Positions 8,480-16,952 of a DNA stretch of 64,000 nucleotides are shown here, piece after piece. This stretch comes from Limoniibacter endophyticus (GTDB lineage: Bacteria > Pseudomonadota > Alphaproteobacteria > Rhizobiales > Rhizobiaceae), in assembly GCF_014652835.1 (NCBI RefSeq), contig NZ_BMZO01000002.1, positions 349,071 through 413,070 on the forward strand, in the 5' to 3' direction. The notes below the pieces were generated by a model. The model was not told the origin of the DNA and did not search any database. It saw only the letters and a program-made list of their open reading frames with translations. A program made the position numbers and the translations under genes. Numbering within the stretch: position 1 is the first letter of the stretch; each line of letters begins with the position of its first letter.

Positions 8480-8991
8480 TCCTCATGCATCTGCGGCACT
8501 GCCTTTGGCGCCTGCTGTTGCCCGTCTGTCACCATAGCACCAAGAAAGCGCTCGATGGCAGCCCGTTCTTCTGTCGTCATGCCGGTCAATGCTGTGCGGA
8601 TGCGGCGCGACTGTGGCCGCGCCAGCTCAAGTGCGAGATTTCGTCCCTTTTGCGTGGGATAAAGTTCGCGCTGGCGGCGATCAGTGGTGCCCTGGATCTG
8701 TAGAATATGGCCGCTGTCAATGAGTTGTTTCAGAACGCGCGACAAGCTCTGCTTGGTGATGCGCAAGACGTCGAGCAGTTCGGCAACCGTCAATCCGGGC
8801 TTGCGGTTGACGAAATGCAATACGCGATGGTGCGCTCGCCCGAACTCGTAATCTGTTAGAATAACGTCCGGATCCGACGTAAAATCGCGATAGGCAAAGT
8901 AGATCAGCTCGATCAGATCGAAGTCGATGCCCTCGTGCCGGGTGAGCGGAGAGCGGACGGGTTCGTCAATTTTGCTTGCCAGCGGTTTCAT
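8476..8991 (-). CDS. MarR-family transcriptional regulator (PetP-like)
   Basis: A 171-residue MarR winged-helix protein: helices FDLIELIYFAYRDF and EFGRAHHRVLHFV, the recognition part LTVAELLDVLRITKQSLSR, and the wing QGTTDRRQRELYPT, with the conserved D-R-R. The longest frame starts at 9039, but ATG 8991 (MKPLASKIDE) has AAGG 7 nt upstream and is preferred. It is the first gene of the operon with the PetR-like regulator and the EnvZ-type kinase, and is divergent from ilvE across a 285-bp AT-rich intergenic region that must hold both promoters. Confidence 0.88.
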   Translation of the reverse strand: MKPLASKIDEPVRSPLTRHEGIDFDLIELIYFAYRDFTSDPDVILTDYEFGRAHHRVLHFVNRKPGLTVAELLDVLRITKQSLSRVLKQLIDSGHILQIQGTTDRRQRELYPTQKGRNLALELARPQSRRIRTALTGMTTEERAAIERFLGAMVTDGQQQAPKAVPQMHED

Positions 8992-9276
8992 GCGGTGCCT
9001 TGCGATCCTGTTACGAGCCAGCCCATAGCCCAACCTCATTGAAATAATAAGCCAACAACGAAATTATGTCAGCGATATTGACATAGTTTGGCATGTAGTG
9101 GTAACTTTTGACAAGCTTTTCGCTTTCTGGCGAATGAAAAGACAAGCTTAGGCGGCTTTTCTGGAACTTCCTTGAAATTTTACGTGAAAAGCGCAATTGA
9201 AAAGCGCCCTTAAGGAGTTGAGGGTGCAGTTGAACATTATGCTTGCGGGATGAGGACCCGCAGAAAGAAGGCAATC

Positions 9277-10170
9277 ATGGCTTCGGTTCCATTCGATCAA
9301 CTCGACGGCTACATCTGGATGAACGGCGAATTCGTGAAGTGGGCAGATGCAAAGGTGCATGTGCTGACGCACGGTCTCCACTATGCCAGTTCGGTGTTCG
9401 AAGGTGAGCGGGCCTATGGCGGTGAGATTTTCAAGCTGAACGAGCACACGGAGCGTCTGCATGAATCGGCGAGGTTGCTCGGATTCACCATTCCGTATTC
9501 GGTCGAAACGCTGAACAGGGCGTGCATCGACTTGCTTGCCAGGCAGGGCTTCGAAGATGCCTATGTTCGTCCGATCGCCTGGCGCGGTTCGGAGATGATG
9601 GGTGTTTCGGCGCAGAGCAATCGTATCAATGTTGCCATCGCCATCTGGCAGTGGCCTAGCTATTTCGACCCGGCGCAGAAGCTCAAGGGCATTCGTCTCG
9701 ATATTGCCGAATTCCGTCGCCCCGATCCACGTACTGCGCCCAGCCGCTCCAAGGCCGCGGGCCTCTACATGATTTGTACGCTGTCCAAGCATGCCGCGGA
9801 AGACAAGGGCTATTCGGATGCGCTGATGCTCGACTGGCGTGGTCAGGTTGCCGAAGCGACGGGCGCCAATGTGTTTTTCGTCAAGGACGGCAAGCTCCAT
9901 ACGCCGACCCCGGATTGCTTCCTGGATGGCATCACACGTCGCACGGTAATCGGTCTTGCCAGGGATCGCGGCATCGAAGTGATCGAGCGCGCGATTCTTC
10001 CCGAGGAAATGGCTGGCTTCGACGAGTGCTTCCTTACCGGGACAGCTGCCGAGGTGACGCCTGTTTCGGAAATCGGGCCTTATAAGTTCACCGTCGGATC
10101 AGTCGGAACGGCACTGATGAATGATTATAATAATGCCGTTCGTCCGAAGCAGGCGATTGCAGCCGAGTAA
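9277..10170 (+). CDS. ilvE: branched-chain amino acid aminotransferase
   Basis: A 297-residue class IV PLP enzyme catalysing the last step of leucine, isoleucine and valine synthesis (2-keto acid + glutamate). The N-terminus YIWMNGEFVKW leads to HGLHYASSVFEGERAY. The catalytic lysine is K159 in PSRSKAAGLYM. The C-terminal half has VAEATGANVFFV, DGITRRTVIGLA and ECFLTGTAAEVTPV, all typical of IlvE. The start is ATG 9277 behind AAAGAAGG; an in-frame extension to 9250 lacks support. A strong terminator follows, so it is probably transcribed alone. Confidence 0.94.
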   Translation: MASVPFDQLDGYIWMNGEFVKWADAKVHVLTHGLHYASSVFEGERAYGGEIFKLNEHTERLHESARLLGFTIPYSVETLNRACIDLLARQGFEDAYVRPIAWRGSEMMGVSAQSNRINVAIAIWQWPSYFDPAQKLKGIRLDIAEFRRPDPRTAPSRSKAAGLYMICTLSKHAAEDKGYSDALMLDWRGQVAEATGANVFFVKDGKLHTPTPDCFLDGITRRTVIGLARDRGIEVIERAILPEEMAGFDECFLTGTAAEVTPVSEIGPYKFTVGSVGTALMNDYNNAVRPKQAIAAE

Positions 10171-10197
10171 GCGCGACGTGAAATCTTGTTCGACTTG

Positions 10198-10228
10198 CCG
10201 CCGCCGTGAATGGCGGCGGTTGGGTTTT
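10198..10228 (+). terminator. terminator of ilvE
   Basis: CCGCCGCC and GGCGGCGG form a perfect 8-bp GC stem with a 6-nt loop, followed by a T-rich stretch (TTGGGTTTT), 28 nt after the ilvE stop. Confidence 0.82.
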
Positions 10229-10231
10229 AGC

Positions 10232-10296
10232 GCAAAATTGATGCAATTGCACAAATAACAGGCTTGGCAATATTTTGTGCAAAATTGGTGCAAATT
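10232..10296. repeat. pair of direct repeats, GCAAAATTGRTGCAAWTT type
   Basis: GCAAAATTGATGCAATT (10232-10248) recurs as GCAAAATTGGTGCAAATT (10279-10296), 47 bp apart, within an AT-rich stretch between the ilvE terminator and a candidate RNA gene. Each copy itself contains two GCAA half-sites. This could be a binding site for a regulator of the downstream transcript; no known motif is recognised. Confidence 0.45.
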
Positions 10297-10384
10297 CGGG
10301 CTTGCCAGCTTTAGAAAAAACCTTATGTTGAAAGCAACAGATTGAAGCATTTCGCGAGAATGAAGCAAATAGCTTCCCCGTAGT

Positions 10385-10478
10385 GCAGATGTTTCAGCAC
10401 AAATGTGCTGTCCGGATCAGGTTCGTAATATGGCTCGAACCTCATTTAGCCCAGGTCGTTTACGACCTGGGTTTTTTT
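10385..10478 (+). ncRNA. candidate structured RNA (sRNA or leader) with three hairpins
   Basis: Three consecutive hairpins are visible: CAGCAC/GTGCTG (10395-10410), AGGTTCG/CGAACCT with a 10-nt loop (10419-10442), and CCCAGGTCGT/ACGACCTGGG (10450-10471) followed by seven T. The layout, about 95-105 nt with a strong terminator, is that of a bacterial sRNA, possibly one of the conserved alphaproteobacterial alpha-r families, but I cannot assign one. The terminator ends only 40 nt before the start codon of the MBL hydrolase gene, so an attenuating leader is the alternative. The 5' end is not certain; transcription may start somewhat upstream of 10385. Confidence 0.6.
10450..10478 (+). terminator. 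strong intrinsic terminator before MBL hydrolase gene
   Basis: Perfect 10-bp stem CCCAGGTCGT / ACGACCTGGG followed by TTTTTTT. It lies after no protein gene other than ilvE, which has its own terminator, and so marks the 3' end of the candidate RNA. Confidence 0.88.
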
Positions 10479-10517
10479 CTGTTACGGCTGTTCATCTTAA
10501 TTTTTTCAGGTCATGTC

Positions 10518-11162
10518 ATGAGCAAGCTTGGCGGCGTCATTGTTCCCGTTACCCCCATCCAGCAGAACTGCACGATCCTCTTCGATGAGGAGACGAAGAA
10601 AGGCATCGTGATCGATCCGGGTGGCGACGTTCCGCAGATACTTTCCGTTATCAATGAAAAGGGTATCGAGATTGGCGCTATCTGGCTGACGCATGGTCAT
10701 CTGGACCATGCTGGCGGCGCGATGGAGCTCAAGGAAGCGCTGGGCGTCGATATAGTCGGCCCGCACAAGGATGACGTGCCCCTTCTGCAGCGCATTGAGG
10801 ACAGCGCCCGAAATTTCGGTTTTGATGGAATGCGCAATTGCACGCCCGACCGGTTCCTTGAGGAAGGGGAGACGGTTTCTTTTGGCGCGCACGTTTTCGA
10901 GGTGCTGCATTGCCCGGGACATGCGCCGGGACACGTTGTCTATTTCAATAGGGCTGCATCCTTCGCGCATATGGGCGACGTGCTGTTCAATGGCTCTATC
11001 GGCCGCACTGACCTGCCGGGTGGAGATATGGACACGCTGCTGGCTTCTATCCGCGACAAGATTCTACCGCTGGGTGACGAAGTGAGTTTCATCTGCGGGC
11101 ACGGTCCGGGAAGCCGTATTGGCGACGAGCGCCGGACGAACCCATTTCTGGGTAGCCTGTAA
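10518..11162 (+). CDS. MBL-fold metallo-hydrolase (glyoxalase II-like)
   Basis: A 214-residue metallo-beta-lactamase-fold protein. Metal-binding motif THGHLDHAGG near residue 60, later HCPGHAPGHVVYF, MGDVLFNGSIGRTDLPGGD and a C-terminal FICGHGPGS histidine. The size and motifs match the YcbL/GloB-like short hydrolases, which cleave glutathione thioesters such as S-lactoylglutathione; the exact substrate is not predictable. The start is ATG 10518 (MSKLGGVIVPVTP) with AGG upstream. The open frame extends back through the terminator at 10450-10478, so earlier starts are rejected. Only 40 nt separate that terminator from the start codon. Confidence 0.88.
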   Translation: MSKLGGVIVPVTPIQQNCTILFDEETKKGIVIDPGGDVPQILSVINEKGIEIGAIWLTHGHLDHAGGAMELKEALGVDIVGPHKDDVPLLQRIEDSARNFGFDGMRNCTPDRFLEEGETVSFGAHVFEVLHCPGHAPGHVVYFNRAASFAHMGDVLFNGSIGRTDLPGGDMDTLLASIRDKILPLGDEVSFICGHGPGSRIGDERRTNPFLGSL

Positions 11163-11200
11163 CGTCTCAAAACAGGCAGGTTAAGCATATTGATGGAGGG

Positions 11201-11228
11201 ACGCTGGCGCTTGCCCTCACGCCAGCGT
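11201..11228 (+). terminator. hairpin after MBL hydrolase gene
   Basis: ACGCTGGCG and CGCCAGCGT form a perfect 9-bp stem with a 10-nt loop, 39 nt after the stop codon. It lacks a T-run, so it may be a weak or rho-assisted terminator or an mRNA-stabilising hairpin. Confidence 0.45.
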
Positions 11229-11278
11229 ATCATATTGGCAGACGCGTTCGTGTCATCCAATCTGGAGGGAGAGGGTTC

Positions 11279-11758
11279 ATGCCAACCAAGTTGAAAATCG
11301 CCGGTGCACTCGCTGTGCTTTCCGGCCTGTTTCTTGTCGGTTGTACGGCTGTGGTGGTAGAAGAAGGTGGGCCGCCGCCCCCGCGGCCAGGTTGGGACCG
11401 TCCCGATCGTCCTGGACCGGGCATCTGCACACGCGAATATGCGCCCGTCTGCGGCGTTCGTGGCGGACGCGAGCGCACTTTCCCGAATTCATGTGAAGCC
11501 CGCAATTCCGGGTACCGCGTGGCGCATGGCGGCTCCTGCGGCCGTCCCGATCGTCCGGGGGCCGGCGGCCCGGGCTGGGGCAGCCCCGACAGACCGGGGC
11601 GCCCGGATCGGCCTGGAAGACCAGATCGGCCGCAAATGTGCACGCAGGAATATCGTCCGGTATGTGCCGTGCGCGCTGGGCGTGACCGTACCTTCCCGAA
11701 TTCCTGCGTCGCACAGAGCGAAGGCTATCGTGTCGTACGCAACGGCGAGTGTCGTTAA
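11279..11758 (+). CDS. lipoprotein with two Kazal-type protease-inhibitor domains
   Basis: A 159-residue predicted lipoprotein: hydrophobic signal ending LFLVGC, with lipidated C22. Two copies of a Kazal-like module (CTREYAPVCGVRGGRERTFP... at 50-87 and CTQEYRPVCAVRAGRDRTFP... at 121-158) each keep the C-x6-7-C, TFPNSC, GYRV and final cysteine pattern. They are joined by a Pro/Arg/Asp/Gly linker of repeated RPDRPG units (88-120). Kazal domains inhibit serine proteases by inserting a reactive loop. Surface-anchored bacterial Kazal proteins are plausibly protective against host or competitor proteases (inference). Start at ATG 11279, behind GGAGGGAGAGG. A strong terminator follows. Confidence 0.85.
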   Translation: MPTKLKIAGALAVLSGLFLVGCTAVVVEEGGPPPPRPGWDRPDRPGPGICTREYAPVCGVRGGRERTFPNSCEARNSGYRVAHGGSCGRPDRPGAGGPGWGSPDRPGRPDRPGRPDRPQMCTQEYRPVCAVRAGRDRTFPNSCVAQSEGYRVVRNGECR

Positions 11759-11775
11759 GTCTCATTGCCAAGGAG

Positions 11776-11810
11776 AAAAAGCCGCGCTGACTGAAGAAGC
11801 GCGGCTTTTT
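11776..11810. terminator. bidirectional terminator
   Basis: AAAAAGCCGCGC ... GCGCGGCTTTTT (12-bp stem, 11-nt loop) serves the Kazal lipoprotein on the plus strand and the convergent EF-hand gene on the minus strand. Confidence 0.9.
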
Positions 11811-11839
11811 CATTGGAAAGGGCAGGGAAACTCCTTCGA

Positions 11840-12370
11840 CTATAGCTCCATCTTTCCTTCATCCTGCATCGGACGAGACTGGCGTGGCCAATCATGCGGC
11901 TTGCCCTGATGCGATTCGGGACCGTGATGCCAGCGATGAGCGTCACCATGGTGAGGGACTTTCCGCCGCATCTCGCGCCACTCCCGGCGCTCGAGTTTTC
12001 CGTCATCATTGCGATCGAAGAGGGCGAAGCGCTTCTGCTGATGACGCTCGATTTCAGCCAGCGTCACGATGCCGTCGCCGTCAATATCGAGGCGGCGCGT
12101 CATGCGATCGGCTGCGCGCTTGGCCTGTTGCTTCAGGGCGAACTTCTCGAGTTCCTCGTGCGAAAGCTTGCCGTCGCCATTCATATCGGCGGATTTCAGA
12201 GCGCCGAGGCGCCGTTCACCAAATTGTTCCCTGGAGACATGAGTGCGCTTGGGTTGTTCCTGCCTGGCTGCCCTTTCATTCGGGGCAGGCTGCGGCTGGG
12301 CTTGTGCAAAGGCGAGAGTTCCGGCCGCAAACGAAAGAGCGGCGATGGCTGGCAGGACGATTTTCTTCAT
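11840..12370 (-). CDS. exported EF-hand calcium-binding protein
   Basis: A 176-residue protein with a Sec signal peptide (cleavage after AFAQA, about residue 24) and three canonical EF-hand loops: DMNGDGKLSHEE (62-73), DIDGDGIVTLAE (95-106) and DRNDDGKLERRE (119-130). The C-terminal 40 residues are rich in His, Pro and Arg (HHGDAHRWHHGPE). Small periplasmic EF-hand proteins of this layout, including the rhizobial calsymin-like ones, bind Ca2+; a function beyond that is unknown. The gene converges on the Kazal lipoprotein gene and shares its terminator. Confidence 0.85.
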   Translation of the reverse strand: MKKIVLPAIAALSFAAGTLAFAQAQPQPAPNERAARQEQPKRTHVSREQFGERRLGALKSADMNGDGKLSHEELEKFALKQQAKRAADRMTRRLDIDGDGIVTLAEIERHQQKRFALFDRNDDGKLERREWREMRRKVPHHGDAHRWHHGPESHQGKPHDWPRQSRPMQDEGKMEL

Positions 12371-12491
12371 AAGGTTTCACTCCTTCTTATAAAGTCAACC
12401 TGCCAGCGGCAGGCTTACCGAAGGGTGGCGGGCGGATTAAACTTTGGTAATTGGACGAAACAGGCTAGGGTGATCCCAGACAAGCAAAAGG

Positions 12492-12899
12492 ATGCAGTCT
12501 TTGAACCTACGTACCGGACTGCTCTCGCTGCTATTCACCATGAGCGCCTGCATGACCACCGTCGCGATGGAGACGCCGCAACTCGTTGCCTTTCCAGCGG
12601 GTGAGAGTGCAACGGCAATCAGAGACAGGCTCTCTGGCGAGGATTCTACGTCGTATAGCCTTGAGGCGAAGAAAGGTCAGACGCTCAATGTGCGTCTCGC
12701 GACCGATAATAGCAGCAACTATTTCAATATTCGACGCGAGGGAGCGGATGGTGCGCTTTTCATCGGGTCACAGGAGGGGCGTCCTGCCGCTCTCAAGATC
12801 ACGCAGGATGGAATGTATCTCATCGACGTCTATCTGATGCGCAGCGCTGCCCGCCGCGGCGAAAGTGCGCGGTTTACACTTAACGTTGCCGTCGAATAG
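12492..12899 (+). CDS. small predicted lipoprotein of unknown function
   Basis: A 135-residue protein with a lipoprotein-type signal (LLFTMSAC, about C20) and a compact beta-rich domain: YSLEAKKGQTLNVRLATDN, YFNIRREGADGALFIG, and a final strand RFTLNVAVE. The pattern 'sugar/peptide-like Y-x-L-x-A-x-x-G-Q-x-L' resembles small periplasmic beta-sandwich proteins such as lysozyme-inhibitor-like families, but that is a loose resemblance. The ATG at 12492 sits directly on the AAAAGG; the in-frame TTG at 12501 has better spacing and gives a cleaner signal peptide (NLRTGLLSLLF). Unknown function. Confidence 0.7.
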   Translation: MQSLNLRTGLLSLLFTMSACMTTVAMETPQLVAFPAGESATAIRDRLSGEDSTSYSLEAKKGQTLNVRLATDNSSNYFNIRREGADGALFIGSQEGRPAALKITQDGMYLIDVYLMRSAARRGESARFTLNVAVE

Positions 12900-12902
12900 C
12901 CC

Positions 12903-13484
12903 CTAGGGCCCGTTTACGAGATCGAGAATCAATTGGTGCACCGCGCCGCCATCGGTGAACTCGGCGCGGTCGAATTCACGGCTTCTTTGCCGTTGCTCGG
13001 CGGAAAGCTGAGCAAGACGCTGTTGCAGGGTCTGGCGAATCTTCTGGCATTTAGGATCATTCTCCGCACGCAGGCCGACGCTATAGCTTTCAATGGCCTT
13101 CACCATGTCGAGAATGTGCTCGCCATGCACCCGCTCATGTTTTTCGACGCCCGCCATGAAGCGCTCCCAACTTGGTCGCAGCAGGAAGGGCTGGGTGCCT
13201 GAAGCTTCGGGCCAGGTATAGATGATCGTCAGATTGGGGCGGGCCGAAGCAAGAACGCATGACCCGTCCGCCTGCGGGCGGTAATCGCGCCGCCATGTGA
13301 GGTCGAAGGTCGTATGAGCGATGGTGCGACCGACACTGGCTTTCGGTCCACGCTCACCGATCGACTGATAAAGCGCAAAACCGGTCGATCCGTTCACGGC
13401 ATAGGTTTCGATCCGCTCCTTCGGCGACCAGGCGAAGGCTGGCAGGGGAGACAAGAGCAGGGCGGCGAGAAGAAGGAGGCGCAT
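12903..13484 (-). CDS. DUF922 family putative zinc protease
   Basis: A 193-residue exported protein with a signal peptide cleaved after AFA (about residue 18). The DUF922 domain carries the HExxH-type motif EKHERVHGEHI, where HERVH could bind zinc, preceded by IIYTWPEASG and a conserved W (RPSWERFM). The C-terminus is helical and charged. DUF922 proteins are predicted Zn-dependent peptidases; no substrate is known. It is convergent with the small lipoprotein gene, only 3 nt separating the stops. Confidence 0.82.
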   Translation of the reverse strand: MRLLLLAALLLSPLPAFAWSPKERIETYAVNGSTGFALYQSIGERGPKASVGRTIAHTTFDLTWRRDYRPQADGSCVLASARPNLTIIYTWPEASGTQPFLLRPSWERFMAGVEKHERVHGEHILDMVKAIESYSVGLRAENDPKCQKIRQTLQQRLAQLSAEQRQRSREFDRAEFTDGGAVHQLILDLVNGP

Positions 13485-13762
13485 GCGCGCATTCTTATCA
13501 GCTCGGACTGGTGCGTCCAGCGTTTCGTTGCTCCGTACATTAGCTGCGTAGTCTGTCGGCAGCCCGCCGTGATGCTGGACTTTGGTTCGTTTCCGACGGA
13601 ACTCACAATTGCAGGCGCTGCCGAATGGTTAAAGACTGCGGGAGACATTGATCCGATTTGTGAACGCACAGGACGATCGAGAAGCAAGGTTCACGAGGAA
13701 ATTGCTAACGAGGATCGTCGAGGCGCTGAGTGATCTCTTGTGCTGACGACTTTGCCGGGGCG

Positions 13763-16700
13763 TCACCGTCCCGGTCGTCCAGTTTTGCCCTTGCCACGCC
13801 CTTTTCGCTTCTCGTCTGCCGGATCCTCATATGAGCCGACGCCAGGCCGGGCACGCTTCATCGGTCGCACGTCGTCAGCATTGTTGCCCGTATTCTGCGC
13901 GGGGACGGATTTGTCGTCCTGCAGCGGCGAGTAGCGCTTCCCGGTCTGTGGCGTGGCTGGCGCGGGCTTTTCCGGCCTTGCACCACGCATAGGCTTTTCA
14001 GTGCGACCGACGGTCATCTCGTCCAGCGTGTTCTTGCGGAACAGCGACTTGTCTCCGCTGCGGTGAGGCCGGGTGCCGTCGGCACCCATTTCATCAAGCT
14101 CCGGCTTGGCGAACAAGATATTGGACGGTTCGTCGCGGGGACTGCCTTCCAGCACTTCGTTGGCATCATCATTGCCTTCAATGACGCGATGCTTTGGCAC
14201 GCCTTTATTATGCTGGCCCTTCCTGCGACCGGAGACGGGACTTTCCAGCTCGACCTCACGCGCCATCGGGTCGTCGGAGATCGCCAGTTCCGTTTCGCGC
14301 AGTCGCTTGACCTCGTCGCGCAAGCGGGCGGCTTCCTCGAAATTGAGATCGGAAGCGGCAGCCAGCATCGCTTTTTCCAGATGCTCCAGGTGGGCCTTCA
14401 GATTGTTGCCCACCATCGCGCCGCTTTGCGAGAATCCGGAAATGTCGGGTCGCACATGGTCTTTCTCGTAGTAGGAATCGAGAATGTCGGCGATCTGCGA
14501 CTTCACGCTCTCCGGCGTGATCCCGTGTGCTTCGTTGTAGGCCATCTGCTTTTCGCGACGCCGCGCCGTCTCTTCCATGGCGCGCTGCATCGAGCCGGTA
14601 ATCTGGTCGGCATAGAGAACGACCCGACCATCAACGTTGCGGGCAGCACGGCCGATGGTCTGGATGAGCGAGGTTTCCGAACGAAGGAAGCCTTCCTTGT
14701 CTGCGTCGAGAATGGCCACGAAGCCGCATTCCGGAATATCCAGGCCTTCGCGCAGCAGATTGATGCCGACCAGCACGTCGAACGCACCAAGACGCAAGTC
14801 GCGGAGGATTTCTATCCGCTCCAGCGTGTCTATGTCGGAATGCATGTAACGCACGCGCACGCCCTGCTCGTGCAGATATTCGGTCAGGTCTTCGGCCATG
14901 CGCTTGGTAAGCACGGTGCAAAGCGTGCGATAGCCCTTGCGCGTCGTTTCGCGGATTTCGCCCAGAACATCGTCTACCTGCGTCTTGGCAGGTCGGATCT
15001 CGACCTCGGGATCGATCAGGCCGGTGGGACGAATGACCTGCTCGGCAAAAACGCCACCGGCCTCTTCCATTTCCCAGGAACCAGGTGTTGCCGAAACCGC
15101 CACAGTGTTCGGGCGCATCGCGTCCCATTCCTCGAAACGCAGCGGGCGGTTGTCCATGCAGGAGGGCAGGCGGAAGCCATATTCGGCCAGCGTGGCCTTG
15201 CGGCGGAAGTCGCCGCGATACATGCCGCCGATCTGCGGAACGGTGACGTGGCTTTCGTCGACGAAGAGAATGGCATTGTCCGGCACATATTCGAACAAAG
15301 TTGGCGGCGGATCGCCGGGATTGCGGCCGGTGAGATAGCGCGAATAGTTTTCGATGCCGGCGCAGGAGCCGGTGGCTTCCAGCATTTCCAGATCGAAGCG
15401 GGTGCGTTGCTCAAGCCGCTGTGCTTCAAGGAGGCGCCCCGCCTTTTCAAGCTCGGCAAGCCGCTGCTTCAATTCGGCCTTGATCGAGGCAATGGCCTGA
15501 TTGAGCGTCGGGCGCGGCGTCACATAGTGCGAGTTGGCATAAATCTTCACCTGTTCGAGATCGCCCGTCTTTTTGCCGGTGAGCGGATCGAACTCCGTGA
15601 TCTGCTCGATCTCGTCGCCAAACAACGAGATGCGCCATGCGGCGTCTTCCAAGTGGGCCGGAAAGATTTCGATCGTATCGCCGCGGACACGAAAGGAGCC
15701 GCGGACGAAATTCATGTCCTGCCGCTTATATTGTTGCGCGACGAGATCGGCCAGAAGCGCGCGCTGGTCTAGCCGGTCCCCCACTTTCATCTGGAAGGTC
15801 ATGGCAGTATAGGTTTCGACCGAGCCGATACCGTAGATGCAGGAGACGGACGCCACGATTACCACATCATCGCGCTCCAGCAGGGCGCGCGTCGCGGCGT
15901 GACGCATGCGGTCGATCTGTTCGTTGATCGAGCTTTCCTTCTCGATATAGGTGTCGGAACGCGGGACGTAGGCTTCGGGCTGGTAGTAGTCGTAATAGGA
16001 AACGAAATATTCCACGGCGTTGTCGGGGAAGAATTTCTTGAATTCCCCGTAAAGCTGTGCGGCAAGCGTCTTGTTCGGTGCGAGAATGATCGCGGGACGT
16101 TGCGTCTCCTCGATGATCTTGGCCATGGTAAATGTCTTGCCGGAGCCGGTAACGCCAAGCAGCACCTGGCTGCGCTCGTCATTCTTCAATCCTTCGACCA
16201 GATCGGCAATTGCCGTCGGTTGATCGCCTGACGGCTTGAATTCGGAGGCCATGCGGAAGGGAATGCCACCTTCCGACTTTTCCGGACGTGCAGGCCGGTG
16301 CGGCGTCCAGGCGACACCGCCGCGCAAGTTGGGGTCGCCTGCCTCGATCAGATCGGCCAGCGCCTGCACGGTCGCGGTGACGCCAGCACCAAACGCAGGC
16401 GTGCCTTCGAGACTGGCGCCCGCTTTCTTCTTTTTCTTGTTGGCCTTCGTGTGCTCTTCGAGCAGCTTTTCGGCCTCTTCGAGGCTGATGTCGAGACCTG
16501 CTACAGGATTAAGGCCTGCGGCAGCGCGTTCGCGCGCCGTGGCCGCTCCGCCCATCGAGGTTCCGCGCGCGGTGCGGGCAGCTTTGTCCGACTTGGCGGC
16601 GGGCGTCTTCGGCTTTTTCGCGGCAGGAGCAGGCTTGGCCGCTTCATCCTCGATCTGCTTTGCCCAGTCGGCGATCGAGCCTTCCAGCGGGTTGCCAGTG

Positions 16701-16798
16701 AGCCCCGGCTGTGGCGCTTCGCCAAAGCCGTTGGAAACTGCACTATCGTCGGACGTCTTGTACGACTCATTCTTGTTGGAGCGGGATTTCGGGGCCAT
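13763..16798 (-). CDS. uvrB: excinuclease ABC subunit B
   Basis: A 1011-residue UvrB, the DNA-damage verification helicase of nucleotide excision repair. The conserved core starts near residue 183: Walker A GVTGSGKT (215-222), the DNA-wedging beta-hairpin [16 protein letters not shown], ATPase motifs [11 protein letters not shown] and SATPGSWE, and [13 protein letters not shown] (UvrC-binding) coiled coil [20 protein letters not shown] lies near residue 860. Usual UvrB length is about 670; here a 180-residue Ala/Lys-rich N-terminal extension and a charged, low-complexity C-terminal tail of about 130 residues are added, as is common in Rhizobiales. Transcribed alone. Confidence 0.96.
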   Translation of the reverse strand: MAPKSRSNKNESYKTSDDSAVSNGFGEAPQPGLTGNPLEGSIADWAKQIEDEAAKPAPAAKKPKTPAAKSDKAARTARGTSMGGAATARERAAAGLNPVAGLDISLEEAEKLLEEHTKANKKKKKAGASLEGTPAFGAGVTATVQALADLIEAGDPNLRGGVAWTPHRPARPEKSEGGIPFRMASEFKPSGDQPTAIADLVEGLKNDERSQVLLGVTGSGKTFTMAKIIEETQRPAIILAPNKTLAAQLYGEFKKFFPDNAVEYFVSYYDYYQPEAYVPRSDTYIEKESSINEQIDRMRHAATRALLERDDVVIVASVSCIYGIGSVETYTAMTFQMKVGDRLDQRALLADLVAQQYKRQDMNFVRGSFRVRGDTIEIFPAHLEDAAWRISLFGDEIEQITEFDPLTGKKTGDLEQVKIYANSHYVTPRPTLNQAIASIKAELKQRLAELEKAGRLLEAQRLEQRTRFDLEMLEATGSCAGIENYSRYLTGRNPGDPPPTLFEYVPDNAILFVDESHVTVPQIGGMYRGDFRRKATLAEYGFRLPSCMDNRPLRFEEWDAMRPNTVAVSATPGSWEMEEAGGVFAEQVIRPTGLIDPEVEIRPAKTQVDDVLGEIRETTRKGYRTLCTVLTKRMAEDLTEYLHEQGVRVRYMHSDIDTLERIEILRDLRLGAFDVLVGINLLREGLDIPECGFVAILDADKEGFLRSETSLIQTIGRAARNVDGRVVLYADQITGSMQRAMEETARRREKQMAYNEAHGITPESVKSQIADILDSYYEKDHVRPDISGFSQSGAMVGNNLKAHLEHLEKAMLAAASDLNFEEAARLRDEVKRLRETELAISDDPMAREVELESPVSGRRKGQHNKGVPKHRVIEGNDDANEVLEGSPRDEPSNILFAKPELDEMGADGTRPHRSGDKSLFRKNTLDEMTVGRTEKPMRGARPEKPAPATPQTGKRYSPLQDDKSVPAQNTGNNADDVRPMKRARPGVGSYEDPADEKRKGRGKGKTGRPGR

Positions 16799-16952
16799 GT
16801 GCGGAATATGGCGTGTCGTACGGGAAATTCAACGCATCTTTTCATGTCTCGCAGCAGATGTCGCAAAGGCGATGTTTACCGTCTCGGCGTTGTTTGCTGG
16901 CGCCGGCGAGAGCCTCGTGCGATACTGCTGCGGGCTGCCGGGGTTAAGAGTA

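Noticed and set aside
13572..13733. 53-codon open frame between the DUF922 gene and uvrB
   Set aside because: No ribosome-binding site, and the peptide only vaguely resembles part of a STAS-like domain; at most a remnant.
14063..15772. 569-codon open frame on the plus strand
   Set aside because: It is exactly antisense to the conserved uvrB core, with no start signal or recognisable domain; a codon-bias shadow.
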